Shown here: in pieces, positions 42,442 through 52,600 of the stretch | Layout of the letters: every line of letters begins with the position of its first letter | How positions within the stretch are numbered: position 1 is the stretch's first letter | Origin: Hymenobacter oligotrophus | Lineage (GTDB): Bacteria; Bacteroidota; Bacteroidia; Cytophagales; Hymenobacteraceae | Direction of reading: 5' to 3' | NCBI RefSeq assembly: GCF_003574965.1 | Contig: NZ_CP032317.1 | Location: 2,480,001-2,544,000, forward strand | Length of the DNA: 64,000 nucleotides | The notes under the pieces: generated by a model | Database searches by the model: none | Seen by the model: only the letters and a program-made list of their open reading frames with translations | Told to the model about the DNA's origin: nothing | Program-made: the position numbers and the translations under genes

Positions 42442-42819
42442 ATGAGCACGCCGTTTCTGCTTTTCCTAGGCGACATTGGCGGCAGCGAAATGCTGCTGAT
42501 CATGGTCGTCATCCTGATTTTTTTCGGGGCCAACAAAATACCGGAGTTGGCACGTGGCTTGGGCAAGGGCATCCGCGAGTTCAAAGATGCCTCTCGCGAG
42601 ATTCGCAGCGAGATAGAAAACGCCAATACCCAACCCAACGGGTACCAACAGCCCGCCTCCCAGCCGCAACCGTACCAGCAGGCACCGCCTGCCCCGGTAG
42701 CCTACCAGTCCTCGGGTCTCGATCAGCCACAAAGTGGCCCCGTTCCGGCCCCGGAGCAACCCACCGTTACCCCGGCCGGTTTGCCCCACCCCCCCTCCGA
42801 TCAGCATCCTATCACTTGA
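42442..42819 (+). CDS. Twin-arginine translocase TatA/E-family subunit, second copy
   Basis: A 125-residue protein. The N-terminal helix and hinge are FLGDIGGSEMLLIMVVILIFFGANKIPELARGLGKGIREFKDASREIRSEIE. The remaining 70 residues are a Gln/Pro-rich tail (QPNGYQQPASQPQPYQQAPPAP) not found in the first copy. It may be a functional TatB stand-in or a specialised TatA; Bacteroidetes usually lack a true TatB. It lies 11 nt after the first copy, and gatA begins 17 nt after it. Confidence 0.85.
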   Translation: MSTPFLLFLGDIGGSEMLLIMVVILIFFGANKIPELARGLGKGIREFKDASREIRSEIENANTQPNGYQQPASQPQPYQQAPPAPVAYQSSGLDQPQSGPVPAPEQPTVTPAGLPHPPSDQHPIT

Positions 42820-42835
42820 TCTAAGCCAAGCTCCC

Positions 42836-44281
42836 TTGAGACGCTTCAACTCCCTAACGGAAGTTCGTAACGAGCTGGCGGCCGGTAACATCACCTGCCG
42901 CCAGCTCGTGGAGTATTATCTGGATAACATCGCCGGCAAAGCCCACCTCAACGCTTTCTTGGAAGTGTGGGCCGACGAAGCCCGCGCGCAGGCCGATGCC
43001 GTTGACGCCAAACTAGCCTCCGGCACGGCCGGCAAGCTGGCCGGCATGGTTATCGGGCTGAAGGACGTGCTAGCCTACCAGGGCCACACGTTGCAATCCA
43101 GCTCCCACATCCTCGATGGTTTTAAGTCGCTGTTCACGGGCACGGCCGTGCAGCGCCTGCTCGACGAAGACGCCATTCTGATCGGCCGCCAGAACTGCGA
43201 CGAGTTTGCGATGGGCGCGTCCAACGAAACGTCGTACTTCGGTCCGGTTCGCAACGAGCTCGACCCCGAGCGCGTGCCGGGCGGTTCGTCGGGCGGCTCG
43301 GCGGTGGCGGTGCAGGCCGATTTGTGCTTGGCTTCTATCGGCTCCGATACGGGCGGCTCGGTGCGTCAGCCAGCGGCATTTTGCGGCGTGGTGGGCCTCA
43401 AGCCCACGTACTCGCGCATTTCGCGCTACGGCCTGATTGCTTACGCTTCGTCGTTCGACCAAGTAGGTCCCATTACCCGCTCGGTAGAGGACGCCGCTTT
43501 GCTGCTGGAAGTAATGGCCGGCCCCGACGAGTTCGACTCCACCGTGAGCCAGCAGCCCGTGCCGGCCTACAGCCAGTTGCTCGAACCGCAGGCGCACTAC
43601 CGCATTGGCTACATCCGCGACACGTTGGAGCGGCCGGGCCTGGCTCCCGATATCAAGCAGGCCACCGAAACTGTAATTGAGCAGCTGCGTGGCCAGGGCC
43701 ACGTGGTGGAGGCGGTCGACTTCCCGTACCTGGATTACATGGTGCCCACGTACTACATCCTCACCACGGCCGAAGCCAGCTCCAACCTAGGGCGCTACGA
43801 CGGGGTGAAGTACGGCTACCGTGCGCCCGATGCCACCGATTTGGCTTCGCTGTACAAAAAATCGCGCAGTCAAGGGTTTGGGAAAGAAGTGCAGCGCCGC
43901 ATTTTGCTGGGCACTTTTGTACTCTCGGCCAATTACTACGACGCCTATTACACCAAAGCCCAGCGCGTACGCCGCCTGATTAAGGAGCAAACCGACGAGC
44001 TGCTGCGCCAATACGACTTCCTGATTTTGCCGACTTCGCCCACCACAGCGTTCCGCATCGGCGAAAACACGAAAGATCCGCTGGCAATGTATTTAGCTGA
44101 TATATTTACTGTTCAGGCTTCGCTGGCCGGCGTGCCCGCCATTTCGCTGCCGATCGGAAACGACCAAGGCGGGCTGCCCATCGGCATGCAGGTAATGAGC
44201 GGCGCTTTCCGCGAAGCTGAAATGCTGGCCTTTGCCAAGCACCTGACCGAAAGTGTTGTTGCCTCTGCTGTAGCTCCGTAG
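42836..44281 (+). CDS. gatA: Asp-tRNA(Asn)/Glu-tRNA(Gln) amidotransferase subunit A
   Basis: About 481 residues if read from the TTG at 42836, which gives the usual family N-terminus RRFNSLTEVRNELAAGNITCRQLVEYYL; the only upstream ATG (42734) lies inside the tat gene. GatA hydrolyses Gln and passes ammonia to GatB. The amidase-signature triad is visible: Lys in VIGLKDVLAYQGH, the cis-Ser and nucleophile Ser in PGGSSGGSAVAV and SDTGGSVRQPAAFCGVVGLKPTYSRISRYGLIAYASSFDQVGP. gatB and gatC are not in the window. It is followed by mltD after 4 nt. Confidence 0.95.
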   Translation: MRRFNSLTEVRNELAAGNITCRQLVEYYLDNIAGKAHLNAFLEVWADEARAQADAVDAKLASGTAGKLAGMVIGLKDVLAYQGHTLQSSSHILDGFKSLFTGTAVQRLLDEDAILIGRQNCDEFAMGASNETSYFGPVRNELDPERVPGGSSGGSAVAVQADLCLASIGSDTGGSVRQPAAFCGVVGLKPTYSRISRYGLIAYASSFDQVGPITRSVEDAALLLEVMAGPDEFDSTVSQQPVPAYSQLLEPQAHYRIGYIRDTLERPGLAPDIKQATETVIEQLRGQGHVVEAVDFPYLDYMVPTYYILTTAEASSNLGRYDGVKYGYRAPDATDLASLYKKSRSQGFGKEVQRRILLGTFVLSANYYDAYYTKAQRVRRLIKEQTDELLRQYDFLILPTSPTTAFRIGENTKDPLAMYLADIFTVQASLAGVPAISLPIGNDQGGLPIGMQVMSGAFREAEMLAFAKHLTESVVASAVAP

Positions 44282-44285
44282 TCGC

Positions 44286-46337
44286 ATGAAAAATCCGTTC
44301 CGCGCCTCTGCTTTGCTGTTGTTGGCTGCTGCCTTTGCGCACCCGGTTGCGGGCCAAACGCAATTGCCACCCGCAGCACCGCCAGCGGCCGGAACGGATT
44401 TGGACTCGACGCAGGTGCAGCTGGAGCTGGCGCCCGACTCGCTGGTAGCCGAGCCTGCCCTTACCCCCGAACAGCTGGCGTGGATGCAGACCCCGCCCGC
44501 CATGCGCGATTTAGTGTGCGACCGGATTGGCTGCATCGACTCGGACATGCCGCTGGTGTTCAACAACGTGGTAATGGCGCACGTGACGTACTTCACACAG
44601 CGCAACCGCACGTACATGCAGCGGGTACTGGAGCGCGAAAACCTTTACTTTCCGCTGTTCGAAAAGTACCTGGCCAAGTACAACCTGCCGCAAGATCTTA
44701 AGTACTTGGCCGTAGTAGAGTCGGCGTTGATTCCGACGGCCAAGTCGCGGGTAGGCGCTACCGGGCTGTGGCAATTTATGGGCCCCACTGCCGGCGACCT
44801 TCGCCTACGCCGCGACGACTGGGTAGACGAGCGCATGGACCCCGAAAAAGCCACTGAGGCCGCTTGTAAGCACCTGCGTTTTCTGTACGGCATGCTCCAC
44901 GACTGGGAGCTGGTGCTGGCTGCCTACAACTGGGGCCCCGGCAATGTGCAGCGCGTAATGCGCCGCACGGGCAAGCGTAACTACTGGGACCTGCACCCGC
45001 ACATGCCGCAGGAAACGCGCAACTACGTGCCCAGCTTCACGGCCATTTTGTACGCCATGAAGTACGCGCAGCAGCACAACCTACACGCCCCCGACCTGCG
45101 CTACCAGTACGCGCAGCCCATGGATACGCTGCAAATTGGCGGCCGCGCTTTCGACGTAAGCCGCCTTGGCCAAGCCGCCGGCCTCGATTCGGTAGCCCTG
45201 CTGCGCATGAACCCGGAGTTGCGCAAAACCTACTTGCCTGCCGGCTACCGCCCCTACGCCGTTAAGTTCCCGGCCGCGGCAAGGCCGTTGCTGCAAGAGG
45301 TAGACCGAGCCACCTTGTTTGGCTACTGCACGCCCCAAGCCGCCCTGCCGCAGCCCATAGCCGCTTTGCCACCTAGGTTGCAGGGCGTAGAGCCGTTCCC
45401 GTCGGCGCTGGCGGCCAATGCTAACAACACCCCCAGGAACGCCAATCGCGAAGTAGCCGCCGCGGCCGAAACGCCGCGCTCGCGCCGCAAGGTGCACACC
45501 GTGCGCAAAGGGCAAACCCTAGGTGAGCTAGCCGAATGGTACGGCGTGAGCACCGCGCAACTCCGGCGCTGGAACCACTTGCCCAAAGGCCAGGCTCTGC
45601 GTTCGAAGCAACAGCTTGTGGTATTTCTGCCGGCTCAGGAAAGCAGCAATGCTGCCACCGTGGCCATGGCCCGTAAGCCTGCCGCCCCGGCCGTTGCCGC
45701 CGCACCGCGCACACCCGGCGAAATGGGCGTTAAAGTAACCAAGCGCCCCGTTGCTGCTTCGGATAAAGCTGAGCCAGCAACGGTGGCAACGCCAGAACCA
45801 GCTGGCACGGCCGCAGTAGCCGCTGCTACGCCCCGCCTCGCTACCCGCTCGGCGCGGACGGCAACCGAGCCAACCCCAACCACTGAGCCTACCGCATCCG
45901 AAGCAACCGTTGCGCAGGCCCAGGCGCAAATTGAAGCTGCCACCGAGTACGTGGTGCGCAAAGGCGACTACCTCAACAAGGTAGCGCGCGAGCGAGGTGT
46001 TACGGTGGCCCAGCTGATGGAGTGGAACAAGTTGCAGTCGGCGGCGGTAGCACCCGGCCAAAAGCTGCGCCTCACCCAACCCGCCGACACTGAAACGACC
46101 CTGCCGGTTTCTTCACCTGCAAAAACGGTTGCCTTGGCCCCCAAGCCTGCTGCGCCTACCAAGCAGCGGCAGCACCTAGGGTCCGAGCAGCAGCGCGTGC
46201 ACGTGGTGCAGCCCGGCGATACACTGTTCAACATTTCGCGCCGTTACCAGGGGCTTACCGTTGAGCAGTTGCGCAAGCTCAACAACCTCAAATCCGACGA
46301 GGTAAAACCTGGCCAGAAGTTGATTGTGGCCGGTTAA
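44286..46337 (+). CDS. mltD: Membrane-bound lytic murein transglycosylase D-like, with LysM domains
   Basis: A 683-residue exported protein; the signal peptide ends PVAG before Gln24. Residues 115-260 are an SLT/goose-lysozyme-like transglycosylase domain with catalytic Glu145 in AVVESALIPTAKSRVGATGLWQFM and the motif LVLAAYNWGPGNVQRVM. Three LysM domains follow at about 400-450 (HTVRKGQTLGELAEWYGVS), 555-600 (YVVRKGDYLNKVARERGVT) and 637-683 (HVVQPGDTLFNISRRYQGL). They are joined by Ala/Pro/Thr-rich linkers. It cleaves glycan strands by non-hydrolytic cyclisation in the periplasm. The 4-nt gap to gatA suggests shared transcription. Confidence 0.93.
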   Translation: MKNPFRASALLLLAAAFAHPVAGQTQLPPAAPPAAGTDLDSTQVQLELAPDSLVAEPALTPEQLAWMQTPPAMRDLVCDRIGCIDSDMPLVFNNVVMAHVTYFTQRNRTYMQRVLERENLYFPLFEKYLAKYNLPQDLKYLAVVESALIPTAKSRVGATGLWQFMGPTAGDLRLRRDDWVDERMDPEKATEAACKHLRFLYGMLHDWELVLAAYNWGPGNVQRVMRRTGKRNYWDLHPHMPQETRNYVPSFTAILYAMKYAQQHNLHAPDLRYQYAQPMDTLQIGGRAFDVSRLGQAAGLDSVALLRMNPELRKTYLPAGYRPYAVKFPAAARPLLQEVDRATLFGYCTPQAALPQPIAALPPRLQGVEPFPSALAANANNTPRNANREVAAAAETPRSRRKVHTVRKGQTLGELAEWYGVSTAQLRRWNHLPKGQALRSKQQLVVFLPAQESSNAATVAMARKPAAPAVAAAPRTPGEMGVKVTKRPVAASDKAEPATVATPEPAGTAAVAAATPRLATRSARTATEPTPTTEPTASEATVAQAQAQIEAATEYVVRKGDYLNKVARERGVTVAQLMEWNKLQSAAVAPGQKLRLTQPADTETTLPVSSPAKTVALAPKPAAPTKQRQHLGSEQQRVHVVQPGDTLFNISRRYQGLTVEQLRKLNNLKSDEVKPGQKLIVAG

Positions 46338-46362
46338 GCCAAACTTGCGGCATTCATTTACT

Positions 46363-46370
46363 TAATTTTG
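46363..46370 (+). promoter_or_regulatory. -7 promoter element of the malic enzyme gene
   Basis: TAATTTTG matches TAnnTTTG. The nearest TTG (46345-46347) is 15 nt upstream, closer than ideal. Transcription would start about 10 nt before a terminator-like hairpin. Confidence 0.5.
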
Positions 46371-46386
46371 TCGCAACTTGCTTTCG

Positions 46387-46420
46387 GGCGCTGCCTTAGC
46401 AGGCGGCGCCTTTTGTTTTT
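46387..46420 (+). terminator. Terminator-like hairpin ahead of maeB
   Basis: GGCGCTGCC 46387-46395 pairs with GGCGGCGCC 46402-46410 (one mismatch), followed by TTTTGTTTTT. It is either the mltD terminator or an attenuator in the maeB leader, since a promoter element lies upstream of it. Confidence 0.75.
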
Positions 46421-46435
46421 TGCCCACACCTGTTT

Positions 46436-48706
46436 ATGCTGAAAATAAATAAGGAAGACGCGCTTAACTACCACGAACAGAACCCGGCCGGGAAGATCGA
46501 GGTGGTACCTACCAAGCCCGTCAGTACGCAGCTCGACCTAGCCCTGGCTTACTCGCCGGGCGTAGCCGAACCGTGCAAAGAAATTGCCGCCAACCCCGAC
46601 GACGTTTACAAGTACACCGCCAAGGGCAACCTCGTGGCCGTTATCAGCAACGGCACGGCGGTGCTGGGCCTGGGCAACATTGGCGCCGCGGCCTCCAAGC
46701 CCGTGATGGAGGGCAAAGGCGTGCTGTTTAAAAAGTTTGCGGGCATCGACTGCTTCGATATTGAAATCGACGCCACCGACCCCGACGAGTTTATCCGTAT
46801 TGTGAAGGCCTTGGAGCCCACGTTTGGCGGCATCAACCTCGAGGACATCAAGGCGCCGGAGTGCTTCCGCATCGAAACGGAGCTGCGGGAGAAGATGAAC
46901 ATTCCGCTGATGCACGACGACCAGCACGGCACGGCCATTATTTCGGCGGCTGCGCTGCTGAGCGGCCTGGAGCTGGTGGGCAAAAAGATCGGCGAAATTA
47001 AGGTGGTGGTGAGCGGCGCCGGTGCGGCGGCCATCAGCTGCTTGCGCCTGTACCTCGAGCTGGGCCTGAAGCGCGAAAACGTGGTGGTGTTCGACAAGGA
47101 CGGCATCATCAACCGGCAGCGCACCAACCTGGCCGAGCTGCAAATGCAGTTTGCCACCGAGCGCCCCATCAGCACATTGGCCGAGGCCATGGAAGGTGCC
47201 GACTTCTTCCTAGGTCTATCGGCGGCCAATGTGCTGGCACCGGAGCTGTTGCTGAAGATGGCCAAAGACCCCATCGTATTCGCGCTGGCCAACCCCGACC
47301 CCGAAATTGCCTACGAGGTGGCCATGGCCACGCGCGAGGACATCATCATGGCTACGGGCCGCTCCGACCACCCCAACCAGGTGAACAATGTGCTGGGCTT
47401 CCCCTACATTTTCCGCGGGGCCCTCGACGTACGCGCTACCGAAATCAACGAGGCCATGAAGCTGGCCGCTGTGCGCGCCCTTACGGAACTGGCCAAAGAG
47501 CCCGTGCCCGAAATGGTGAACAAGGCTTACGGCGATAACACGCTGAGCTTCGGCCGCACGTACCTCATTCCGAAGCCGCTCGACCCACGTCTGATTACCA
47601 CCATTTCGCCGGCTGTGGCCAAAGCGGCCATGGAAAGCGGCGTGGCCCGGCGCCTGATTACCGATTGGCACGGCTACGAGGACGAGCTTCGTTCGCGCCT
47701 TGGTGTCAACCAGAAGCTGATGAACCGCATTACCTCGCGGGCCCGCGCCACGCCCAAGCGTGTGGTGTACCCCGAGGCCGACAACTACAAAATCCTGAAG
47801 GCCGCCCAAATCGTGCACGACGAGGGCATTGCCACGCCCATTTTGCTGGGCAACCGCGCTAAAATCGAGCAGATTGCCCGCGAAAACTCGCTCGACCTCG
47901 AGGGCTGCGAAATCATCGACATTCTGGAGGACGAGGCCAAGCGCCACGAGTACGCCGAAATCCTGTTCCGGAAGCGCCAGCGCAAAGGCATGACGCTTTA
48001 CGAAGGCAAGCGCCTGCTGCGCGAGCGGAACTACTACGGCGCGCTCATGCTCGACAACGGCGAGGCCGACGCCTACATTACGGGCCTGACCAAGGATTAC
48101 GGCAAGAGCATTTTGCCGGCCCTGCAGATTATTGGCGTGGAAGACGGTGTGCAGCGCGCGGCGGGCATGTACATCATCTTGCACAAAAAGGGCCCGTTCT
48201 TTTTTGCCGATACCACCGTCAACATCGACCCTACGGCCGAGGAACTCGTGGACATTATCGGCCTGACGGCCCGCGCCGTGCGCTTCTTCGACACGGAGCC
48301 GCGCATTGCCGTGCTGAGCTACACCAACTTTGGCTCGAACGTGGGGCCGTTGCCCGACAAAATGCGCCGCGCTACTGAAATGGCTAAGCGCCGCTTCCCC
48401 GACCTGATCCTGGACGGCGAAATGCAGGCCAATACGGCCCTGAACCCGCAGCTGCTGCGCGAGCATTACCCCTTCTCGGAGCTGGCCGAGAAAGGCGCCA
48501 ACACGCTTATTTTCCCGGGTCTTACTTCGGGCAACATTGCCTACAAAGTGCTGCAGGAAATCGGCGGCGCCGAGGTTATCGGGCCCGTGTTGATGGGCAT
48601 GCGCAAGCCGGTGCACATTCTGCAGCTGGGCGCCTCGGTGCGCGACATCGTGAACATGACGTCCATTGCCGTGGTAGACGCGCAAACCTACAATCACCCG
48701 CTGTAG
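46436..48706 (+). CDS. maeB: NADP-dependent malic enzyme with phosphotransacetylase-like C-terminus
   Basis: A 756-residue MaeB-type enzyme that decarboxylates malate to pyruvate and yields NADPH. Residues 10-425 are the malic enzyme part: [36 protein letters not shown], the metal site in [11 protein letters not shown], and the Rossmann motif [20 protein letters not shown]. Residues 430-756 are a phosphate acetyltransferase-like domain ([64 protein letters not shown]), which in MaeB is regulatory (acetyl-CoA) and not catalytic. The full length is normal. It has its own promoter-like and hairpin leader. Confidence 0.95.
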   Translation: MLKINKEDALNYHEQNPAGKIEVVPTKPVSTQLDLALAYSPGVAEPCKEIAANPDDVYKYTAKGNLVAVISNGTAVLGLGNIGAAASKPVMEGKGVLFKKFAGIDCFDIEIDATDPDEFIRIVKALEPTFGGINLEDIKAPECFRIETELREKMNIPLMHDDQHGTAIISAAALLSGLELVGKKIGEIKVVVSGAGAAAISCLRLYLELGLKRENVVVFDKDGIINRQRTNLAELQMQFATERPISTLAEAMEGADFFLGLSAANVLAPELLLKMAKDPIVFALANPDPEIAYEVAMATREDIIMATGRSDHPNQVNNVLGFPYIFRGALDVRATEINEAMKLAAVRALTELAKEPVPEMVNKAYGDNTLSFGRTYLIPKPLDPRLITTISPAVAKAAMESGVARRLITDWHGYEDELRSRLGVNQKLMNRITSRARATPKRVVYPEADNYKILKAAQIVHDEGIATPILLGNRAKIEQIARENSLDLEGCEIIDILEDEAKRHEYAEILFRKRQRKGMTLYEGKRLLRERNYYGALMLDNGEADAYITGLTKDYGKSILPALQIIGVEDGVQRAAGMYIILHKKGPFFFADTTVNIDPTAEELVDIIGLTARAVRFFDTEPRIAVLSYTNFGSNVGPLPDKMRRATEMAKRRFPDLILDGEMQANTALNPQLLREHYPFSELAEKGANTLIFPGLTSGNIAYKVLQEIGGAEVIGPVLMGMRKPVHILQLGASVRDIVNMTSIAVVDAQTYNHPL

Positions 48707-48748
48707 AGGCTGGGGCCAGAATTAAGCCGCCGGTATTTTACCTAGGTC

Positions 48749-48783
48749 GCCCAGGGCTGCTCCAGCTCTGGGCGGCTTTTTTT
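48749..48783 (+). terminator. Terminator of maeB
   Basis: GCCCAG 48749-48754 pairs with CTGGGC 48768-48773, and an outer arm AAGCCGCC 48724-48731 can pair with GGCGGCTT 48771-48778; seven T residues follow. Confidence 0.85.
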
Positions 48784-48814
48784 GCCCAGAACCTAGGGCA
48801 ACAACACCGCGGGC

Positions 48815-48853
48815 CCTAGGTGCCAGCAGCCCTTGCGCGCCGTGGCACCTAGG
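48815..48853. repeat. Inverted repeat made of CCTAGGTGCC arms
   Basis: CCTAGGTGCC (48815-48824) and GGCACCTAGG (48844-48853) form a perfect 10-bp stem. Two more CCTAGG sites lie just upstream (48741 and 48792), so the maeB-ruvA gap has four in about 115 nt. Confidence 0.7.
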
Positions 48854-48967
48854 CGAATTGTTTGCCCGGTTTTACTGTTGACCTAAGACCCGAACGCCAC
48901 CGCGCGGCTGCGTTCGGAATGTCGGCTTAACTTAGCCCGAGTTACCTGTCATCACACCGCTGCCTAC

Positions 48968-49573
48968 ATGATTGCCTACCTCGACGGTAAGATTGTCTAC
49001 AAAGACCCCACGCAAGTAATCATCGACGTACAAGGCGTCGGATACGAAGTAAAAATTTCGCTGGCCACCTACGCCAAGCTGCCGGCCGAGGGCGACAAGA
49101 TCAACCTCTTCACCTACCATCACATCAAGGAAGACGCGCAGGCGCTCTACGGGTTTCTCGACCCGAACGAGAAGGCCTTGTTCATGCACCTGATTTCGGT
49201 GTCGGGCATCGGGCCGGGCACAGGCATCGTGATTGTGTCATCGATGTCGGTGGGCGAAATTCGCCAGGCTATTATTCAGGAGGACGTACGCTCCATTCAG
49301 GCTATCAAGGGCGTAGGCCCGAAAACGGCACAGCGCATCGTGCTCGATCTGCGCGACCGGCTCCGCAAAGACGAACTATTGGCCAAAGCCGGCGTAGAAA
49401 CCGTGCCTTTGGCCAAGCAACACAATACCAACCGCTCCGAAGCGTTAGCCGCACTGGTTACCCTGGGCTTTGCGCGGGCGGCTGCCGAGAAAACGCTCGA
49501 CCAGATTCAGCAACGACACGGCAACGACCTGAGCGTGGAGGATTTAATTAAATTTGCTCTTAAGTCGAATTAG
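48968..49573 (+). CDS. ruvA: Holliday junction branch-migration protein RuvA
   Basis: A 201-residue protein that binds four-way junctions as a tetramer and loads RuvB. The N-terminal OB fold (MIAYLDGKIVYKDPTQVIIDVQGVGYEVKIS) is followed by two helix-hairpin-helix motifs (LISVSGIGPGTGIVIVSSM and IQAIKGVGPKTAQRIVLDLRDRL), an acidic linker and the RuvB-binding C-terminal domain (SEALAALVTLGFARAAAEKTLDQI). It is the first gene of a ruvA-sprA-gcvH run, an order I know from related Bacteroidetes. A hairpin with a T-tail follows after 8 nt. Confidence 0.96.
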   Translation: MIAYLDGKIVYKDPTQVIIDVQGVGYEVKISLATYAKLPAEGDKINLFTYHHIKEDAQALYGFLDPNEKALFMHLISVSGIGPGTGIVIVSSMSVGEIRQAIIQEDVRSIQAIKGVGPKTAQRIVLDLRDRLRKDELLAKAGVETVPLAKQHNTNRSEALAALVTLGFARAAAEKTLDQIQQRHGNDLSVEDLIKFALKSN

Positions 49574-49581
49574 TTTTTCCT

Positions 49582-49603
49582 GGGCCTTCGGGCCCTTTTG
49601 TTT
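49582..49603 (+). terminator. UUCG-tetraloop terminator between ruvA and sprA
   Basis: GGGCC 49582-49586 pairs with GGCCC 49591-49595 around TTCG, followed by TTTTGTTT. The very stable tetraloop compensates for the short stem. The sprA start codon lies only 10 nt past its end, so some read-through or a hidden promoter is needed. Confidence 0.7.
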
Positions 49604-49612
49604 CGCCTTTGC

Positions 49613-52600
49613 TTGACACCTGGTACTAAGAAGTACGTTGCCGCTTTTTCATCCGTTGCCGTAGCTTTCCTGCTGACCTGGTGGTCGCAGGCAGGGCCGG
49701 CGCGGAATCGCACTTTCGAGTTTTCGCAACTGTGGAGCTGGTTGCGGGTGCGGCCGCATGGGCCGTTGCTTGCGGCTTTGCCCGATACCACGCGCCCCGC
49801 GGCCGATACCGCGCGTTACCGCAGCAGCCGGCGCCCCAAGGTGGCTCCGCGCGACCGGCAGGGCAACTTCCTGACGGAGCGCCGCCGCTCGCCCTTGGTG
49901 CTGCCGCTGCCCGCCAACGTGAAACCGCAAATCACGGTGAGCGACTCGCTCGACTACGTGGACGTGGAGGAGAACATCGGTACCGACCTCGACTACCGCG
50001 ACCCAGCACGTTTGTCGTTCCGGGAGTTTGAGCGCCTGCAGCAGCAGCAAGCCATTCGCAACTACTTCCGCACCAAAGCCGAGGGCGGCGTAGCCGGCGA
50101 GGCAGGCAACGCTACCGCAGCCAAGCGTCTGATTCCAAAAATTGCGCTGGCACCGGGCCTAGGTCGCATTTTCGGCGGCGAGTTCATCGACATCCGGCCC
50201 AACGGCGCGGCCACTATTTCCCTGGGTTGGCGCCAGAACTTCAACGACAACCCGGCCCTTACGCTGCGCCAGCGCCGCAACGGCGACTTCAACTTTCAGC
50301 AAAACTTCAATCTGAACCTGACGGGCCAGATTGGCGACAAGCTGCGCCTGCTGTTCAACTACGACACGCGGGCGGCGTTCGACTTCGAAAACCAGATTAA
50401 GGCCGACTTTACGGGCTACGATACCGACATCATCCGCAAAGTGGAGATGGGCAACGTGTCGTTGCCGCTGAACAACTCGCTGGTGCAAGGCGGGCAAAAC
50501 ATGTTTGGCATTAAAACGCAGCTGCAGTTTGGCAAGCTGAGCGTAACGGGCGTGGCTGCCCAACTGCGCGGCACCGCCGACGAGGTGCGGGTGCAAAACG
50601 GCGCCCAAAGCCGCAACTTCGAAATTAAGGCCTCGCAGTACGAGGCCAACCGGCACTTCTTCCTGTCGCACTTTTTCCGCGAGCGGTACGATGCCGTGCT
50701 GCGCAACCTGCCCACGGTGCAGAGCGGCGTTGAGATTCGGCGTTTGGAGGTGTACATCACCAACGACAACCGCACCACCGAAACCCTGCGCAACGTGGTG
50801 GCCCTGCAAGACGTGGCCGAGCCGCGCCGCCTCTACCGCGGCACGCTGGCCAAGCCCGGCCGCGAGCTTTCGCCGGCTGCCAACGACGCCAACCAAACGC
50901 TGGAGCTGGCTCGCCGCGGCCCGCGCGATGTGCAGCAGATTGATGGCTACCTGCAAAGCCAGAACCTAACCAAAACCGTGGACTACGAGCTGGTGCGCGC
51001 CCGCAAGCTCGATCCGCGCGAGTACACCTTCAACTCGCAACTCGGTTACCTTTCGCTGAACACGCCGCTGCTGCCCGAGCAGGTGCTGGCTATTTCGTGC
51101 GAATACATGTTTAACGGCCGGCCCTACCAGATTGGCGAGACCGTAACCGAGTACGGCAACGTGCCCGATACGGGCGTCATCTTCCTGAAGCTGCTGCGCG
51201 CCACCAACCCCGGCGTTGGCCTGGCCGACCCCGCGCAGAACCCCACCAACGACCGCCTGCAAACGCGCAACCTGCCGGTGTTCGATTTGATGATGAAGAA
51301 CATTTACGCGCTGAATGCCTCGCAGCTCAGCCGCGACCAGTTCCGCCTCGACATCATCTACAAAGACGATATTACCGGCCTCGATTTGTTGTCGCTGAAG
51401 GAAGGCGAGCGAATTCAGAACGTGCCGCTGACGCAGGTTTTCAACCTCGATAACCTTAACCCCAACAACGACCGGCCCGCCGACGGCAACTTCGACTTTC
51501 TGCCCGGCCTCACGATTGACCCCGAACAGGGGCGCGTCATTTTTCCGGTGATTGAGCCGTTTGGCGCTTACCTGCAAACGCAGTTCAACCCGAGCGAGGA
51601 GGCCTTGATTCGGCGCTACGTGTACCCCGAGCTGTACACGCAGGTACAAAGCGATGCACAGCAGCGCCAAGAAAAGGACAAGTTTTTCCTGAAGGGCCGC
51701 TACGCCGCTACCTCCAGCGACGAAATTACCCTGCCCGGCATTCGTATCCCGGAGGGCTCGGTGCGGGTGTACTCGGGCTCGACGCTGCTGCAGGAAGGCA
51801 CCGACTATCAGGTGTTCTACGATCAGGCCAAGGTCAAAATCCTGAACCCGAGCTACCTCAACTCAGCCAACGAGCTGCGCGTGCAGTTCGAGCGCGATGC
51901 GGTGGTGCAGGTGCTGCCGCGCAAGCTGGTGGGTGCCCGCCTCGACTACAAGGTATCCGACGACCTGAACTTCGGCGGCACGGTGCTGCACCTGCTTGAA
52001 AACCAGGCACCCGGCATCAACCGCGTGAACATAGGCGAAGAGCCCGGCAACAACACCATCTACGGCCTCGACGTGAACATGCGGCGCGAATCGCGGGTGC
52101 TCACGAAGTACCTCGATGCGCTGCCCTTCCTGAGCACCAAAGCACCGTCGTCGGTGGCTTTCAGTGGCGAGTTTGCGCAATTTGTGCCGGGCCAATCGAA
52201 GCTAGGCCGCGGCGAAGACGGTGCCTCCTACCTCGACGACTTTGAAAACGCCCGCACGCCGTTCACCCTAGGTGGCCTGAACTCGACCAGCACCTGGCGG
52301 CTGGCCTCTACCCCGCTGCCGCTGGGTGGCGCCCTGCCCGGCCTGCAGTATAGCTACCGCCGCGCTAAGCTGGCCTGGTACACCATCGACCAGACCTACT
52401 TTACCAACGGCCGCTCCAAGCCGAGCAACATCGGTGTGGAGGACCTCAAAAACCACTATTCGCGCGGCGTGCCTCGCTCGGAGGTGTTCCCCAACCGCGA
52501 CAACGGCGCCCTAGGTAACACTTACGAAAACACCTTTGACCTGGCCTACTACCCCACCGAGCGGGGGCAGTACAACTACTCGCCGCGGGTTTCGGCCGAT

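Noticed and set aside
47216-48697. 493-codon open frame antisense to maeB
   Set aside because: His/Gly/Val-rich translation typical of the antisense frame of a GC-rich gene; maeB itself is complete and conserved.
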